Source: JBMOLL01 sp049325415
GTDB taxonomy: Bacteria; Bacteroidota; Bacteroidia; Bacteroidales; GCA-2748055
DNA: 34,626 nt
Direction of reading: 5' to 3'
NCBI GenBank assembly: GCA_049325415.1
Contig: JBMOLL010000123.1
Coordinates: forward strand, 1-34,626
Within the stretch, counting starts at the first letter, position 1. Each line of letters begins with the position of its first letter. A model generated the notes under the pieces. That model was not told the origin of the DNA, searched no databases, and saw only the letters and a list, made by a program, of their open reading frames with translations. Position numbers and translations under genes: made by a program. Below are positions 25,001 through 33,133 of this stretch, in pieces.

Positions 25001-25988
25001 CATAGTATTTGCTAATCCCCGGCTGCTCTACCTGCTGGCTTTAGTGCCGCTTCTCCTGTTCTGGTATATCTGGCGGGAGAAAAAACAGTATGCCACAATC
25101 ACCATACCGGGATTCGAGAGCCTTGATGAGAAGTACCGGTCTCCGAGGGTCTGGCTCCGGCACCTGCTCTTTGTATTTCGTTTGCTGGCAGTGTCTCTTA
25201 TCATTGTAGTCATAGCCCGGCCCCAGTCCCTGAACGAATGGGAAAAGGTCTCCACTGAAGGGATCGATATCGTGCTGTGCACCGACATCTCCGGCAGTAT
25301 GCGGGCAATGGACTTTGATCCGAACAGGCTTGAAGCGGCAAAAGATGTGGCCATCGAATTTGTCAATTCCAGGCCGGACGACCGTTTTGGCCTGGTAGTC
25401 TTCGCCGGTGAAAGTTTTACCCAGTGTCCGCTTACAACCGATCGGGCCGTAGTGACAAATTTCATCAAGGACCTGAAATTCGGCATAATCGAGGATGGTA
25501 CAGCGATCGGGATGGGCCTGGCAACTGCCGTCAACCGTTTGAAAGACAGCAAAGCCGTCAGCAAGGTGGTGATCCTTCTCACCGACGGGGTAAACAACAG
25601 GGGAGAGATCGGACCTGTAACTGCCGCAGAACTGGCCGCACAATACGGGATCAGGGTCTATACCATCGGCGTTGGAACCATGGGTGAAGCTCCATACCCG
25701 ATGCAGAATGCCTTCGGCCAGATCGTACGGCAGAACATCCCCGTCGAGATCGACGAAGATGTACTCACCCGCATTGCCGATATCACCGGTGGCCATTACT
25801 TCAGGGCTACCGACAATAAGAAGCTCAGCGAGATCTACAGCCAGATTGATAAAATGGAAAAAACGCAACTCGATATCAAACAGTTCAGCAAAAGAAAAGA
25901 GGAATATTTTCCTTTCCTGCTGGCTGCTATCCTGCTGATCCTGCTGGAGCTCGGATTGAAAATGACTGTATTCAGAACCTTACCCTAA
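24993..25988 (+). CDS. batA: Aerotolerance protein BatA (von Willebrand A, membrane)
   Basis: A 331-residue inner-membrane protein with two N-terminal hydrophobic segments (about 8-27 and 55-75), a von Willebrand A domain (90-285) and a C-terminal membrane helix (302-325). The MIDAS residues Asp98, Ser100 and Ser102 (DISGS), the later threonine in EDGTAIGMG and the aspartate in LLTDGVNN are all kept, so metal binding is likely intact. In Bacteroides fragilis the bat genes affect survival under oxygen exposure, by a mechanism that is still unclear. It overlaps the preceding gene by eight bases. Confidence 0.95.
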   Translation: MNNIVFANPRLLYLLALVPLLLFWYIWREKKQYATITIPGFESLDEKYRSPRVWLRHLLFVFRLLAVSLIIVVIARPQSLNEWEKVSTEGIDIVLCTDISGSMRAMDFDPNRLEAAKDVAIEFVNSRPDDRFGLVVFAGESFTQCPLTTDRAVVTNFIKDLKFGIIEDGTAIGMGLATAVNRLKDSKAVSKVVILLTDGVNNRGEIGPVTAAELAAQYGIRVYTIGVGTMGEAPYPMQNAFGQIVRQNIPVEIDEDVLTRIADITGGHYFRATDNKKLSEIYSQIDKMEKTQLDIKQFSKRKEEYFPFLLAAILLILLELGLKMTVFRTLP

Positions 25989-25998
25989 TTCCGCAGAA

Positions 25999-27039
25999 AT
26001 GTTACTTGAACGTAGTTATATATTATTCGGACTGCTGCTGATCCCGCTCCTTGCCGCACTTTTCGTGCTTTACAAACGGAGGAAGAGAAAGGCATTGGAA
26101 CAGGTGGGCGATCTGGAAACCATCACTTCCCTGATGCCCGATTATTCCCCCTCTGCCCTGGGATGGAAATTCTTCCTGCTGTTGACAGGTCTGACACTTA
26201 TGCTCATTGCTGCAGCGGGCCCCAGGATCGGATCGAAACTGAAGGAGGTGGAAACAAAGGGCCGCGAGATCATTGTTGCCCTCGATGTGTCTAACAGTAT
26301 GCTAGCCGAAGATGTGGCACCCTCACGGCTCATCAGGGCAAAGCAGCAGATATCCCGTCTTGTGGATAAAATGAAGAACGATAAGCTGGGACTGGTCGTC
26401 TTTGCCGGCGATGCCTACGTCCAGATTCCCGTTACCGATGATTATGCCAGTATAAAAATGTTCCTGGAAACGATTGGGCCGGAAATGGTATCCAAACAGG
26501 GAACGGCGATTGGAGCAGCCATCGATCTGGCTTCCAAATCCTTTGCGACCAGCGAGGAACAGGCGGAACAGGATGAGGCTCCGAAAAACCGTGCCATCGT
26601 AGTTATTACCGATGGAGAGAACCACGAGGATGATGCTGTGGAAGCAACCAGGCGCGCAAAGGAAAAGGGGATCCGCGTATATACGGTCGGACTGGGAGAT
26701 CCCAATGGCGTCCCGATCCCTGTAAGTGCCGGTAGTTCAGAAAAACGCCGCGACAGGAACGGGGATGTAGTGGTCAGTAAACTCAATGAAAAGTTGCTAA
26801 TTGATATCGCCCGGGAAGGAAACGGCGCCTATATTCCTGTCGATAAGATCAGTAGCTTGCCGGAAGAACTGGAGGCTCTTGAAAAAGACGAGATTAAAAC
26901 GAGGACATTCTCAGAATATGCTGAACGCTTTCAGTATTTTGCCGGTGTTGCCCTGTTCTTTCTGATCCTTGAAATCCTGGTTATGTCGCGGAAAAATCCC
27001 TTGATAAAAAGCCTGAATCTTTTTAATCAGAAATCATGA
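25999..27039 (+). CDS. batB: Aerotolerance protein BatB (von Willebrand A, membrane)
   Basis: A 346-residue partner of BatA with the same layout: hydrophobic segments at 8-24 and 57-73, a von Willebrand A domain from about 88, and a C-terminal helix near 310-328. MIDAS residues are Asp96, Ser98 and Ser100 (DVSNS), with Thr in KQGTAIGAA and Asp in VITDGENHEDD. It probably pairs with BatA in the membrane. The last four bases overlap the batC start (ATGA). Confidence 0.95.
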   Translation: MLLERSYILFGLLLIPLLAALFVLYKRRKRKALEQVGDLETITSLMPDYSPSALGWKFFLLLTGLTLMLIAAAGPRIGSKLKEVETKGREIIVALDVSNSMLAEDVAPSRLIRAKQQISRLVDKMKNDKLGLVVFAGDAYVQIPVTDDYASIKMFLETIGPEMVSKQGTAIGAAIDLASKSFATSEEQAEQDEAPKNRAIVVITDGENHEDDAVEATRRAKEKGIRVYTVGLGDPNGVPIPVSAGSSEKRRDRNGDVVVSKLNEKLLIDIAREGNGAYIPVDKISSLPEELEALEKDEIKTRTFSEYAERFQYFAGVALFFLILEILVMSRKNPLIKSLNLFNQKS

Positions 27040-27821
27040 AAAAGACCTTGCTCCTCATAATAACTGTTGCACTCAGTCTGAATGCATTCTCCCAGGAAGA
27101 GCGGAAATATATCCGGCAGGGTGTGAAGGACTGGGAAAATAATAAATTTGATAATGCTGAAGTGGATTTCCGCAAAGCCGGAGAACTCGCACCTGAATCG
27201 GAAATTGCCCGGTTTAATACCGGAACCGCGCTTTATGGACAGCAGAAGTACAAGGAAAGCTATGAACAGTTTGAAGCGCTTGCAAAAGAGGCGGAAAATC
27301 CCGCCACTGCCGCAGCCATCTGGCACAATGCCGGAAACTCCCTGCTTCAGCAAAAAGAATATGCCCGGAGTATCGAAGCATACAAGAACAGCCTGAGACT
27401 GAACCCTGGCGATCAGGATACCCGCTATAACCTGGCCTATGCACAGAAAAAACTGCTGGAACAACAACAGCAGCAACAACAGCAAAAGGATCAGGATAAA
27501 AAGGACAATAAAGACGATAAGAACAAGCAGGATCAGAAGCAGCAGAATGACAAGCAGGATCAGAACAAGGACGATCAGAAGAAACAGAATGACAAGCAGG
27601 AGCAGCAGCAGAAACAGGATCAGAATAAAGACGATCAGAAGCAACAGAATGACAAGCAGGAGCAGCAACAGGGGAAAAACAGTGAACAGGCTCAGGCCAT
27701 CCCCAAAGAGGAAGCTGAACGTCTGTTGAATGCGATCCTGAATAAAGAGAAGGATGTGAAGGAAAAAGTTGATAAGGCAAAAGCTCAGGCTGCAAAAATA
27801 AAAACGGAAAAAGACTGGTGA
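27036..27821 (+). CDS. batC: Aerotolerance protein BatC (TPR with Q/K/D/N-rich tail)
   Basis: A 261-residue periplasmic protein: signal peptide (MKKTLLLIITVALSLNAFS), then TPR repeats (about 25-145). A Gln/Lys/Asp/Asn-rich low-complexity region (about 145-225) contains a 20-residue tandem duplication, and a short helical C-terminus follows (EEAERLLNAILNKEKDVKEK). The low-complexity region is probably a flexible linker; BatC is thought to interact with BatB or BatE through TPRs. Unusual features are the length variation expected from the repeat and the strong codon repetition, which also creates long spurious antisense reading frames here. Confidence 0.94.
   Translation: MKKTLLLIITVALSLNAFSQEERKYIRQGVKDWENNKFDNAEVDFRKAGELAPESEIARFNTGTALYGQQKYKESYEQFEALAKEAENPATAAAIWHNAGNSLLQQKEYARSIEAYKNSLRLNPGDQDTRYNLAYAQKKLLEQQQQQQQQKDQDKKDNKDDKNKQDQKQQNDKQDQNKDDQKKQNDKQEQQQKQDQNKDDQKQQNDKQEQQQGKNSEQAQAIPKEEAERLLNAILNKEKDVKEKVDKAKAQAAKIKTEKDW
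27555..27674 (+). repeat. Two 60-base tandem units inside batC
   Basis: Positions 27555-27614 and 27615-27674 are in-frame direct repeats identical at 53 of 60 bases, each encoding a 20-residue unit beginning QDQNKDDQ. A partial, more diverged unit precedes them (about 27519-27554). Slippage or recombination could change copy number without breaking the frame. Confidence 0.85.
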
Positions 27822-27822
27822 A

Positions 27823-29658
27823 ATGAAGACCATACGCTATATACTTCTGTTCGGAATGCATATCATCCCGCTCGGCATTTTTGGGCAGGATAAGGTATTT
27901 ACTGCAAGCGCCCCGGCAGTTGTGCAGGCAGGGCAGCAATTCCAATACACCATTTCCGGTAACGACCAGGGCGATGTCCAGCTTCCTTCCATGGAGCATT
28001 TTGATCTGCTTGCCGGACCCTTCTCAAGTTATTCTTCACAAAGCCAGTGGGTCAACGGCCGGATGTCAATGAATACCGTGGTGACCTATTCCTACATTTA
28101 CAGGGCGCGCGAAGAGGGGGAATTCACCATTGCTCCTGCGACCATTCGCGTTGGGAGGAAAACCTATGAAACCAATGAGGTCCAGATCAATGTGACACAG
28201 GGAGCAGCTGCAACCCAACCACAGGCAAGCCAGGGTGCTCAGAGCGAAGCCGGGAATACGGAAGGAGCGGATGAATCGATCTTTCTCAGGCTGATCCCCT
28301 CAAAAAATGAACTGTATATCGGAGAGCAGATGGTCTGTGAACTGAAGATCTATACCAGCGTGAATACGCGCCCCGCTGGAAATAATAAGGAGGTCTCCTA
28401 TGAGGGCTTCTTTTCGAAAATGATCGATCCTGACCAGGTCTCGCAGCGCGAGGTGATCAACGGCAGGACCTATGTGACACAGGTTATCCAGAGACATATT
28501 CTGATCCCCCAGAAGGCTGGCGATCTGACAATACAGCCCTTCAGCATGGACTGGATAGTTCAGAAACAGGCTCAGCGGAAAAGAACCGGGAGTATTTTCG
28601 ATGATCCGTTCTTCAACGATCCCTTTTTTAACAGCAGGGTGGAGGAAGTGCCGGTCACCCTATCGACAAAACCCCTGACCCTTCATGTAAAAGCGCTGCC
28701 TTCACCTGCTCCCGAAGGATTTACCGGTGCAGTGGGATCATTCTCCATGAAGACTGAACTTTCCCAGGAAGAAGTTAAGGTTAATGAAGCCCTGAGCCTT
28801 AAGATTACAGTAAGCGGCACCGGCAACCTGAACCTCATGGGGAATCCTCTGGTTTCACTGCCGCCTGATCACGATGTCTATGATGTGACCAAAAAAGTCT
28901 CCTCAGATGTCAATGGAAACAGGATCTCGGGATCTGTTGTTTTTGAATATCCCATCGTTGCACGCCATGCAGGAAAATACCGGATCTCACCTGTGAAATT
29001 CTCATGGTTTGATCCTGCAACCGGAAGTTATAAATCGGAGACTTCAAAGGAATTCGTATTCACTGTGCTGAAAGGAGAGGGACAGGATGAAGCAAACGGC
29101 CAGATCTTTGTTCCGGGCAGGCAGGGCAGAAATGTCGAAGATATTGGCACGGATATCCGCGACATCATCCGAACTGCTCCTGATCTTAAGACAGCTCACA
29201 GACCGGTATTTTCCAGTACCGCGTATCGCTTGTTCTATCCACTTTCACTGCTCGTGTTCTTTCTGCTGATCTTCCTGATGAAGAACCGTATTAAAAGGAA
29301 TGCCGATATCAGGCTTGTCAGGAACCGCAAAGCCGGCCGCATTGCCCGTGAACGGCTGAAGACGGCCGACAGGTTCCGTAAAGCCGGGGACCATGAGCGC
29401 TTTTATGAGGAAACAGGGAAGGCGATCTGGAGCTACCTTGCCGACAAATTGCTTATCGACCTTTCACAACTTTCCCGTGATGCAGTGAAGGAAAAACTTA
29501 ACCAGGCTGGCATCCCGGATGCAAAAGCCGATGAACTCCTCATGATTGTTGATGCCTGCGAATTTGCACGTTTTGCACCGGCCTCTGAAAGGGAGAATGT
29601 TGATAAGGTCTTTAGTGAAACACTCGCTTTAATAAGGAGCGTGGAGGAAACCATTTAA
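27823..29658 (+). CDS. batD: Aerotolerance protein BatD
   Basis: A 611-residue envelope protein. An N-terminal signal (ending near GIFGQ) is followed by an extracytoplasmic region of Ig-like beta domains (about 25-400), containing YSYIYRAREEGEFTIAPATI and a repeat of that theme near 390 (HAGKYRISPVKFSWFD), with an NDPFFNDPFFNS loop in between. One membrane helix (about 468-487) precedes a cytoplasmic helical domain, with FYEETGKAIWSYLADKL. The ATG lies one base after the batC stop. It is the largest component of the probable Bat complex and is likely to bridge periplasm and cytoplasm. Confidence 0.94.
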   Translation: MKTIRYILLFGMHIIPLGIFGQDKVFTASAPAVVQAGQQFQYTISGNDQGDVQLPSMEHFDLLAGPFSSYSSQSQWVNGRMSMNTVVTYSYIYRAREEGEFTIAPATIRVGRKTYETNEVQINVTQGAAATQPQASQGAQSEAGNTEGADESIFLRLIPSKNELYIGEQMVCELKIYTSVNTRPAGNNKEVSYEGFFSKMIDPDQVSQREVINGRTYVTQVIQRHILIPQKAGDLTIQPFSMDWIVQKQAQRKRTGSIFDDPFFNDPFFNSRVEEVPVTLSTKPLTLHVKALPSPAPEGFTGAVGSFSMKTELSQEEVKVNEALSLKITVSGTGNLNLMGNPLVSLPPDHDVYDVTKKVSSDVNGNRISGSVVFEYPIVARHAGKYRISPVKFSWFDPATGSYKSETSKEFVFTVLKGEGQDEANGQIFVPGRQGRNVEDIGTDIRDIIRTAPDLKTAHRPVFSSTAYRLFYPLSLLVFFLLIFLMKNRIKRNADIRLVRNRKAGRIARERLKTADRFRKAGDHERFYEETGKAIWSYLADKLLIDLSQLSRDAVKEKLNQAGIPDAKADELLMIVDACEFARFAPASERENVDKVFSETLALIRSVEETI

Positions 29659-29690
29659 ATTTCGATGCCGTTAAAAAGCCGCAACAACAA

Positions 29691-30443
29691 ATGAAAAAAC
29701 TATTGCTTTTATTCGGACTGCTAACCACCGTATCCGGACTGCTTGCAAGGAGCGATTCGGCTTTTGTCAGGGCAGTGGAAAGTTACGATCGTGGCAACTT
29801 TGAAGAATCCCTTGAACTGTTCAGGAAAATAGCGGATAATGGCGAAACTTCAGCAGTACTTTATTATAATATGGGGAATGCTGCCTACCGTTCCAATCAG
29901 CTGGGCTATGCGGTGCTGTATTATGAAAAGGCACTTAAAGAAGATCCCGGTATGGAAAATGCCGCCGTTAACCTTGAGTTCGTAAGCCGCTATCTCGAGG
30001 ATCACCTGGAATCGGTGCCGGAACTGTTCGTGCGGACCTGGGTCAAATCCCTTGTCCGCATGTTCAATGCCGGGACCTGGGCCGTCATTTCCGCGGTTTT
30101 GTTTGTGCTTACCCTGCTGGCACTGACGCTCTATATCTTTTCAAGAAGGCTCACATTACGCAAGACTGGTTTTTTTGGTGCCCTTTCTGTGTTTGTCCTC
30201 TTTGTTCTTGCACTGCTGGCAGGTATCCGTCAGCACCGGAGAGATCTTAAACCCGAGGAAGCCGTGATCATCTCACCCTCGGTAATTGTAAGAAGCACAC
30301 CGAATAACTCGGGAAATGAGCTCTTCATCCTTCACGAGGGAACTACTGTAAGTCTGCAGGACGAGTTATCGGGCTGGCAGAATATCCGGATAAGTGATGG
30401 CAGGGTAGGATGGATTGAAATTACTGATGCTGAGCCGGTTTGA
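29691..30443 (+). CDS. batE: Aerotolerance protein BatE (TPR and SH3)
   Basis: A 250-residue protein with a signal-like N-terminus, two TPR repeats (about 25-95, with SAVLYYNMGNAAYRSNQ), two membrane helices (about 125-148 and 160-180) and a C-terminal SH3-like domain (from about 192), with VIVRSTPNNSGNELFILHEGT. This is the standard BatE layout and closes the operon. TPR and SH3 domains suggest binding to BatC or to cell-wall components. No clear intrinsic terminator follows. Confidence 0.93.
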   Translation: MKKLLLLFGLLTTVSGLLARSDSAFVRAVESYDRGNFEESLELFRKIADNGETSAVLYYNMGNAAYRSNQLGYAVLYYEKALKEDPGMENAAVNLEFVSRYLEDHLESVPELFVRTWVKSLVRMFNAGTWAVISAVLFVLTLLALTLYIFSRRLTLRKTGFFGALSVFVLFVLALLAGIRQHRRDLKPEEAVIISPSVIVRSTPNNSGNELFILHEGTTVSLQDELSGWQNIRISDGRVGWIEITDAEPV

Positions 30444-30452
30444 TACCTCCTG

Positions 30453-30460
30453 TACCTTTG
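30453..30460 (+). promoter_or_regulatory. Weak candidate -7 element after batE
   Basis: TACCTTTG matches TAnnTTTG but has no suitable -33 partner and lies 90 bases before the riboswitch. The element at 30519 is the better candidate. Confidence 0.25.
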
Positions 30461-30518
30461 TTTTTCGCTGTTTTCCACAAATGTAACATCCGGAGAATTC
30501 GGAAGTGGCTAATTGTAT

Positions 30519-30526
30519 TATCTTTG
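30519..30526 (+). promoter_or_regulatory. Promoter -7 element of the homocysteine operon
   Basis: TATCTTTG matches TAnnTTTG and ends 17 bases before the P1 stem of the SAM riboswitch. This spacing suits a transcript that begins just upstream of the aptamer. Confidence 0.6.
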
Positions 30527-30543
30527 TAGCTGTTATTTCAATT

Positions 30544-30645
30544 AATTTATTAAGAAGAGGGGAGAGATCAGGCTCGGTGAACCTCTGGCAACCTTCCATT
30601 AAAGGAAAAAGGTGCCAAGACCTGCCCGAACGGGAATAATGAATT
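30544..30645 (+). ncRNA. SAM riboswitch (SAM-I type)
   Basis: The core shows GAGGGGAGAGATC, then the CTCGGTGAACC stem, TGGCAACC (30586-30593), a short variable hairpin, AGGTGCCAAGACCTGCCC and the closing P1 strand. P1 is AATTTATTA (30544-30552) with TAATGAATT (30637-30645), nine pairs including one G-U. The arrangement matches SAM-I. It precedes a homocysteine synthesis operon, a typical SAM-controlled target. Just downstream, ATTCAT (30665-30670) can pair with ATGAAT (30639-30644), competing with P1 and offering a switching element. Confidence 0.9.
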
Positions 30646-30732
30646 TTTCAGCCTCATCGTTGCGATTCATGGGAACCGTTCCGGAAGTCAGGTAAACTGC
30701 CGGTCTGATCAGTATTACTAAAATTATGATCT

Positions 30733-31881
30733 ATGCCGGTTACTAAAAGTTATGAAGAAATCAACCACAGGATCCTGAATGGCGAAGCTGTGATCCTGTC
30801 TGCCGAAGAAGTGGCGGAAATGGGAAAGACTGCATCAGCAGCAGAGATTGCCAGGAAGGTCGACATTGTCACCACAGCGACCTTCGGCCCGATGTGCTCC
30901 TCGGGCATGTTTATCAATACCGGCCACTCGACGCCTCCCATACGAATGGAAAGAACAACCCTGAACGGAGTACCTGTTTTTTCAGGGATCGCCGCTGTAG
31001 ACCTTTACATCGGGGCAACCGAAGCCCATCCCGATCTGCCGCACTATGGCGGTGCCCATGTTATTGAAGATCTGATTGCAGGAAAGGATGTGAGTCTGCA
31101 TTCCACCGGTAAAGGAACAGACTGCTACCCCCTGAAGGAGATCAGGACAACCATCAACCGCAACAATATAAACGAGATGATCATGTTCAATCCGCGTAAC
31201 GCCTACCAGAATTATCCGGTAGCGGTTAACGGATCAGACAGGATCAGGTACACCTACATGGGCTCCCTTTTGCCTCATATGGGAAATGCCAATTTCAGCA
31301 CCTCCGGTGAACTGAGTCCGTTGCTCAACGACCCGGATATGAGGACTATCGGGATCGGTACACGGATTTTTCTCGGGGGAACTATGGGCTTTGTCAGCTG
31401 GCAGGGAACCCAGTTTAAACGCGCACCTGAGAAAAATGAATTCGGAATCCCCGTAAATAACTCGGCCACCCTGGCCGTGATCGGGGATGCAAGGCAGATG
31501 TCGCCTGAATTTATCAAGGCCGCCTATTTTGAAAAATATGGGGTTTCAATCTTTATCGGCATCGGCATTCCGATCCCCATTCTCGATGAGGATATGGCCA
31601 GGCGCGTCATGATCAGGAATGAACAGATCACGACCAGGATCATCGACTATGGCTCGGTGGTCAAACCGGAAGTGGGAAGGACAAACTATGCGGAACTCTT
31701 CAGCGGCGAAATAAGCCTGGCAGGAAAGAAAGTTAAAACAGCCTCCATTTCAAGCCTGGTGAAGGCCAGGTCGATTGCAGGAAAACTGAAGGAACTCATT
31801 CAGTCAGGTAAATTTACCCTGACGGCTCCGCTGGAAAATTTCCCGGCTAATCCGGGTTTAAATTCGCTCGATATTCGCTGA
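30733..31881 (+). CDS. Homocysteine synthesis protein, DUF39 (aspartate-semialdehyde sulfurtransferase type)
   Basis: A 382-residue protein of the COG1900/DUF39 family. In Methanosarcina and Desulfovibrio, members are needed to make homocysteine directly from aspartate semialdehyde and sulfide. It contains only two cysteines, Cys55 (GPMCSSGMF) and Cys131 (GTDCYPL), both in highly conserved surroundings and therefore probable persulfide-carrying residues. Other family segments are GHSTPPIRMER, YIGATEAHPDLPHYGGAHV and FLGGTMGFVSWQGTQF. CBS domains found at the C-terminus of some archaeal members are absent. The SAM riboswitch upstream and the NIL-ferredoxin gene downstream support the role. Confidence 0.9.
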   Translation: MPVTKSYEEINHRILNGEAVILSAEEVAEMGKTASAAEIARKVDIVTTATFGPMCSSGMFINTGHSTPPIRMERTTLNGVPVFSGIAAVDLYIGATEAHPDLPHYGGAHVIEDLIAGKDVSLHSTGKGTDCYPLKEIRTTINRNNINEMIMFNPRNAYQNYPVAVNGSDRIRYTYMGSLLPHMGNANFSTSGELSPLLNDPDMRTIGIGTRIFLGGTMGFVSWQGTQFKRAPEKNEFGIPVNNSATLAVIGDARQMSPEFIKAAYFEKYGVSIFIGIGIPIPILDEDMARRVMIRNEQITTRIIDYGSVVKPEVGRTNYAELFSGEISLAGKKVKTASISSLVKARSIAGKLKELIQSGKFTLTAPLENFPANPGLNSLDIR

Positions 31882-31909
31882 CCGATTTGCAACTCTAAGA
31901 AAAACCACC

Positions 31910-32323
31910 ATGAAAAAAAGGGTAATTCTCCGGTTCCCTGCCGAACGCATCGATGAACCGATCACCTATAACCTGATCCGGAACTATGATATCGTGATTA
32001 ACATTCTGAATGCCGATATAACCCACGGACGGGAAGGTAACCTGCTCATCGAGATGAGCGGGACGCATGATAAACTCGAAGAGGCAATCTCCTACCTCGA
32101 AAGCAGGAAGATCGGCTGGAGCCCCGTGGCGAAAAACCTGTTTTACCGCGAGGAGGATTGCATCCATTGCGGCGCCTGCTCCTCGGTCTGCTTTTCAGGT
32201 GCCCTTATAATGAGTAAACCGGAGCGTAAGCTGGTGTTCGCCCCGGAAAAATGCATTGCCTGTGAGCTTTGCATCAAAGCCTGTCCATTACAACTGTTTG
32301 AACTGAACTTCGGCGTACACTGA
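31910..32323 (+). CDS. NIL-domain ferredoxin of the homocysteine pathway
   Basis: A 137-residue cytoplasmic protein. Residues 1-75 form a NIL domain (ligand-binding fold also found in methionine ABC ATPases), with LRFPAERIDEPITYNLI and GNLLIEMSG. Residues 83-130 form a two-cluster ferredoxin: CIHCGACSSVC and CIACELCIKACP, each a CxxCxxCxxxC set. In organisms with the sulfide-dependent route, this protein works with the DUF39 protein, presumably as electron donor. It starts 28 bases after the DUF39 stop. The first cluster has Phe instead of Pro after its last cysteine, a common variant. Confidence 0.93.
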   Translation: MKKRVILRFPAERIDEPITYNLIRNYDIVINILNADITHGREGNLLIEMSGTHDKLEEAISYLESRKIGWSPVAKNLFYREEDCIHCGACSSVCFSGALIMSKPERKLVFAPEKCIACELCIKACPLQLFELNFGVH

Positions 32324-32324
32324 T

Positions 32325-33068
32325 ATGTACGAACCACGGCTATACCAGCAGGCTTTCAACAAAGAAAGATTCAGGCTCTTCCGTGTTTCCTGGAAAGAAA
32401 CAGAACTGCTGGTGGGAGTGGATCACCGCTCCTGGCATGAGTCGATGCCGGAAAAATGTACGGCCTTCATCACTGGCCTTCGCCGGAAACTGCAGGCCTA
32501 TATTTCACTTCATCCCGCATTTCAGACCAGCCATGAACCTGTGAAAGCCCTGTTAGATGCACCGCAGGAAGTACAGGAAATGTGCTCGGCAGGATATGCT
32601 GCCGGTACCGGCCCCATGGCCTCCGTTGCCGGCTTGTTTGCCGAAAAAACAGGTGAAAATTTGCTCGGTGAATACGGTTGCAGGGAAGTATTTGTCGAAA
32701 ATGGGGGAGATCTCTTTCTGAAACTGGAAAATGATCTCGTGTATTCAGTATTTGCCGGTAGCTCACCCTTATCAGGTAAACTGGGCGTGCTGCTGCCTCC
32801 GGGTGTTATCGGACTGTGTACCTCTTCGGGAACGGTCGGGCATTCCTTCAGCTACGGAAAGGCTGATGCCGTTACTGTGGCCTGTGCCTCTGCTCCCCTG
32901 GCCGATGCACTGGCTACGGCTATAGCCAATAAAATATCCGGCCCGTCAGATATTCAGTCCGTTCTGGAAGAATATGCCACTCTTACCGACATCCGGTCGC
33001 TGCTTGCTGTTTGCGGCGATAAAGCTGGTATAAGAGGGGAATTCACAGTGCTTCCGGTTAAAAACTGA
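32325..33068 (+). CDS. UPF0280 protein, third member of the homocysteine gene set
   Basis: A 247-residue protein of the UPF0280/COG2122 family (ApbE-like fold). Recognisable segments are SAGYAAGTGPMASVAGLFA near residues 86-104, EVFVENGGDLFL, and GLCTSSGTVGHSFSYGKADAVTV. The gene starts one base after the ferredoxin stop, so the two are coupled. Genetic data in Desulfovibrio and Methanosarcina, as I recall them, tie COG2122 to homocysteine formation, but its chemical step is unknown. No FAD-binding or flavin-transfer motif is evident. Confidence 0.88.
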   Translation: MYEPRLYQQAFNKERFRLFRVSWKETELLVGVDHRSWHESMPEKCTAFITGLRRKLQAYISLHPAFQTSHEPVKALLDAPQEVQEMCSAGYAAGTGPMASVAGLFAEKTGENLLGEYGCREVFVENGGDLFLKLENDLVYSVFAGSSPLSGKLGVLLPPGVIGLCTSSGTVGHSFSYGKADAVTVACASAPLADALATAIANKISGPSDIQSVLEEYATLTDIRSLLAVCGDKAGIRGEFTVLPVKN

Positions 33069-33133
33069 AAGGGCCGGTATATCGGCGTGCAGAAATTCTT
33101 ATCTTCAAACCTGGATCCTTCAATCCGACGAAG

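Noticed and set aside
27027..27999. Two long minus-strand reading frames (about 265 residues each) opposite batC
   Set aside because: The Gln/Lys/Asp-rich repeat of batC lacks stop codons in the antisense frames and yields Leu/Ile- or Ser/Pro-rich nonsense.
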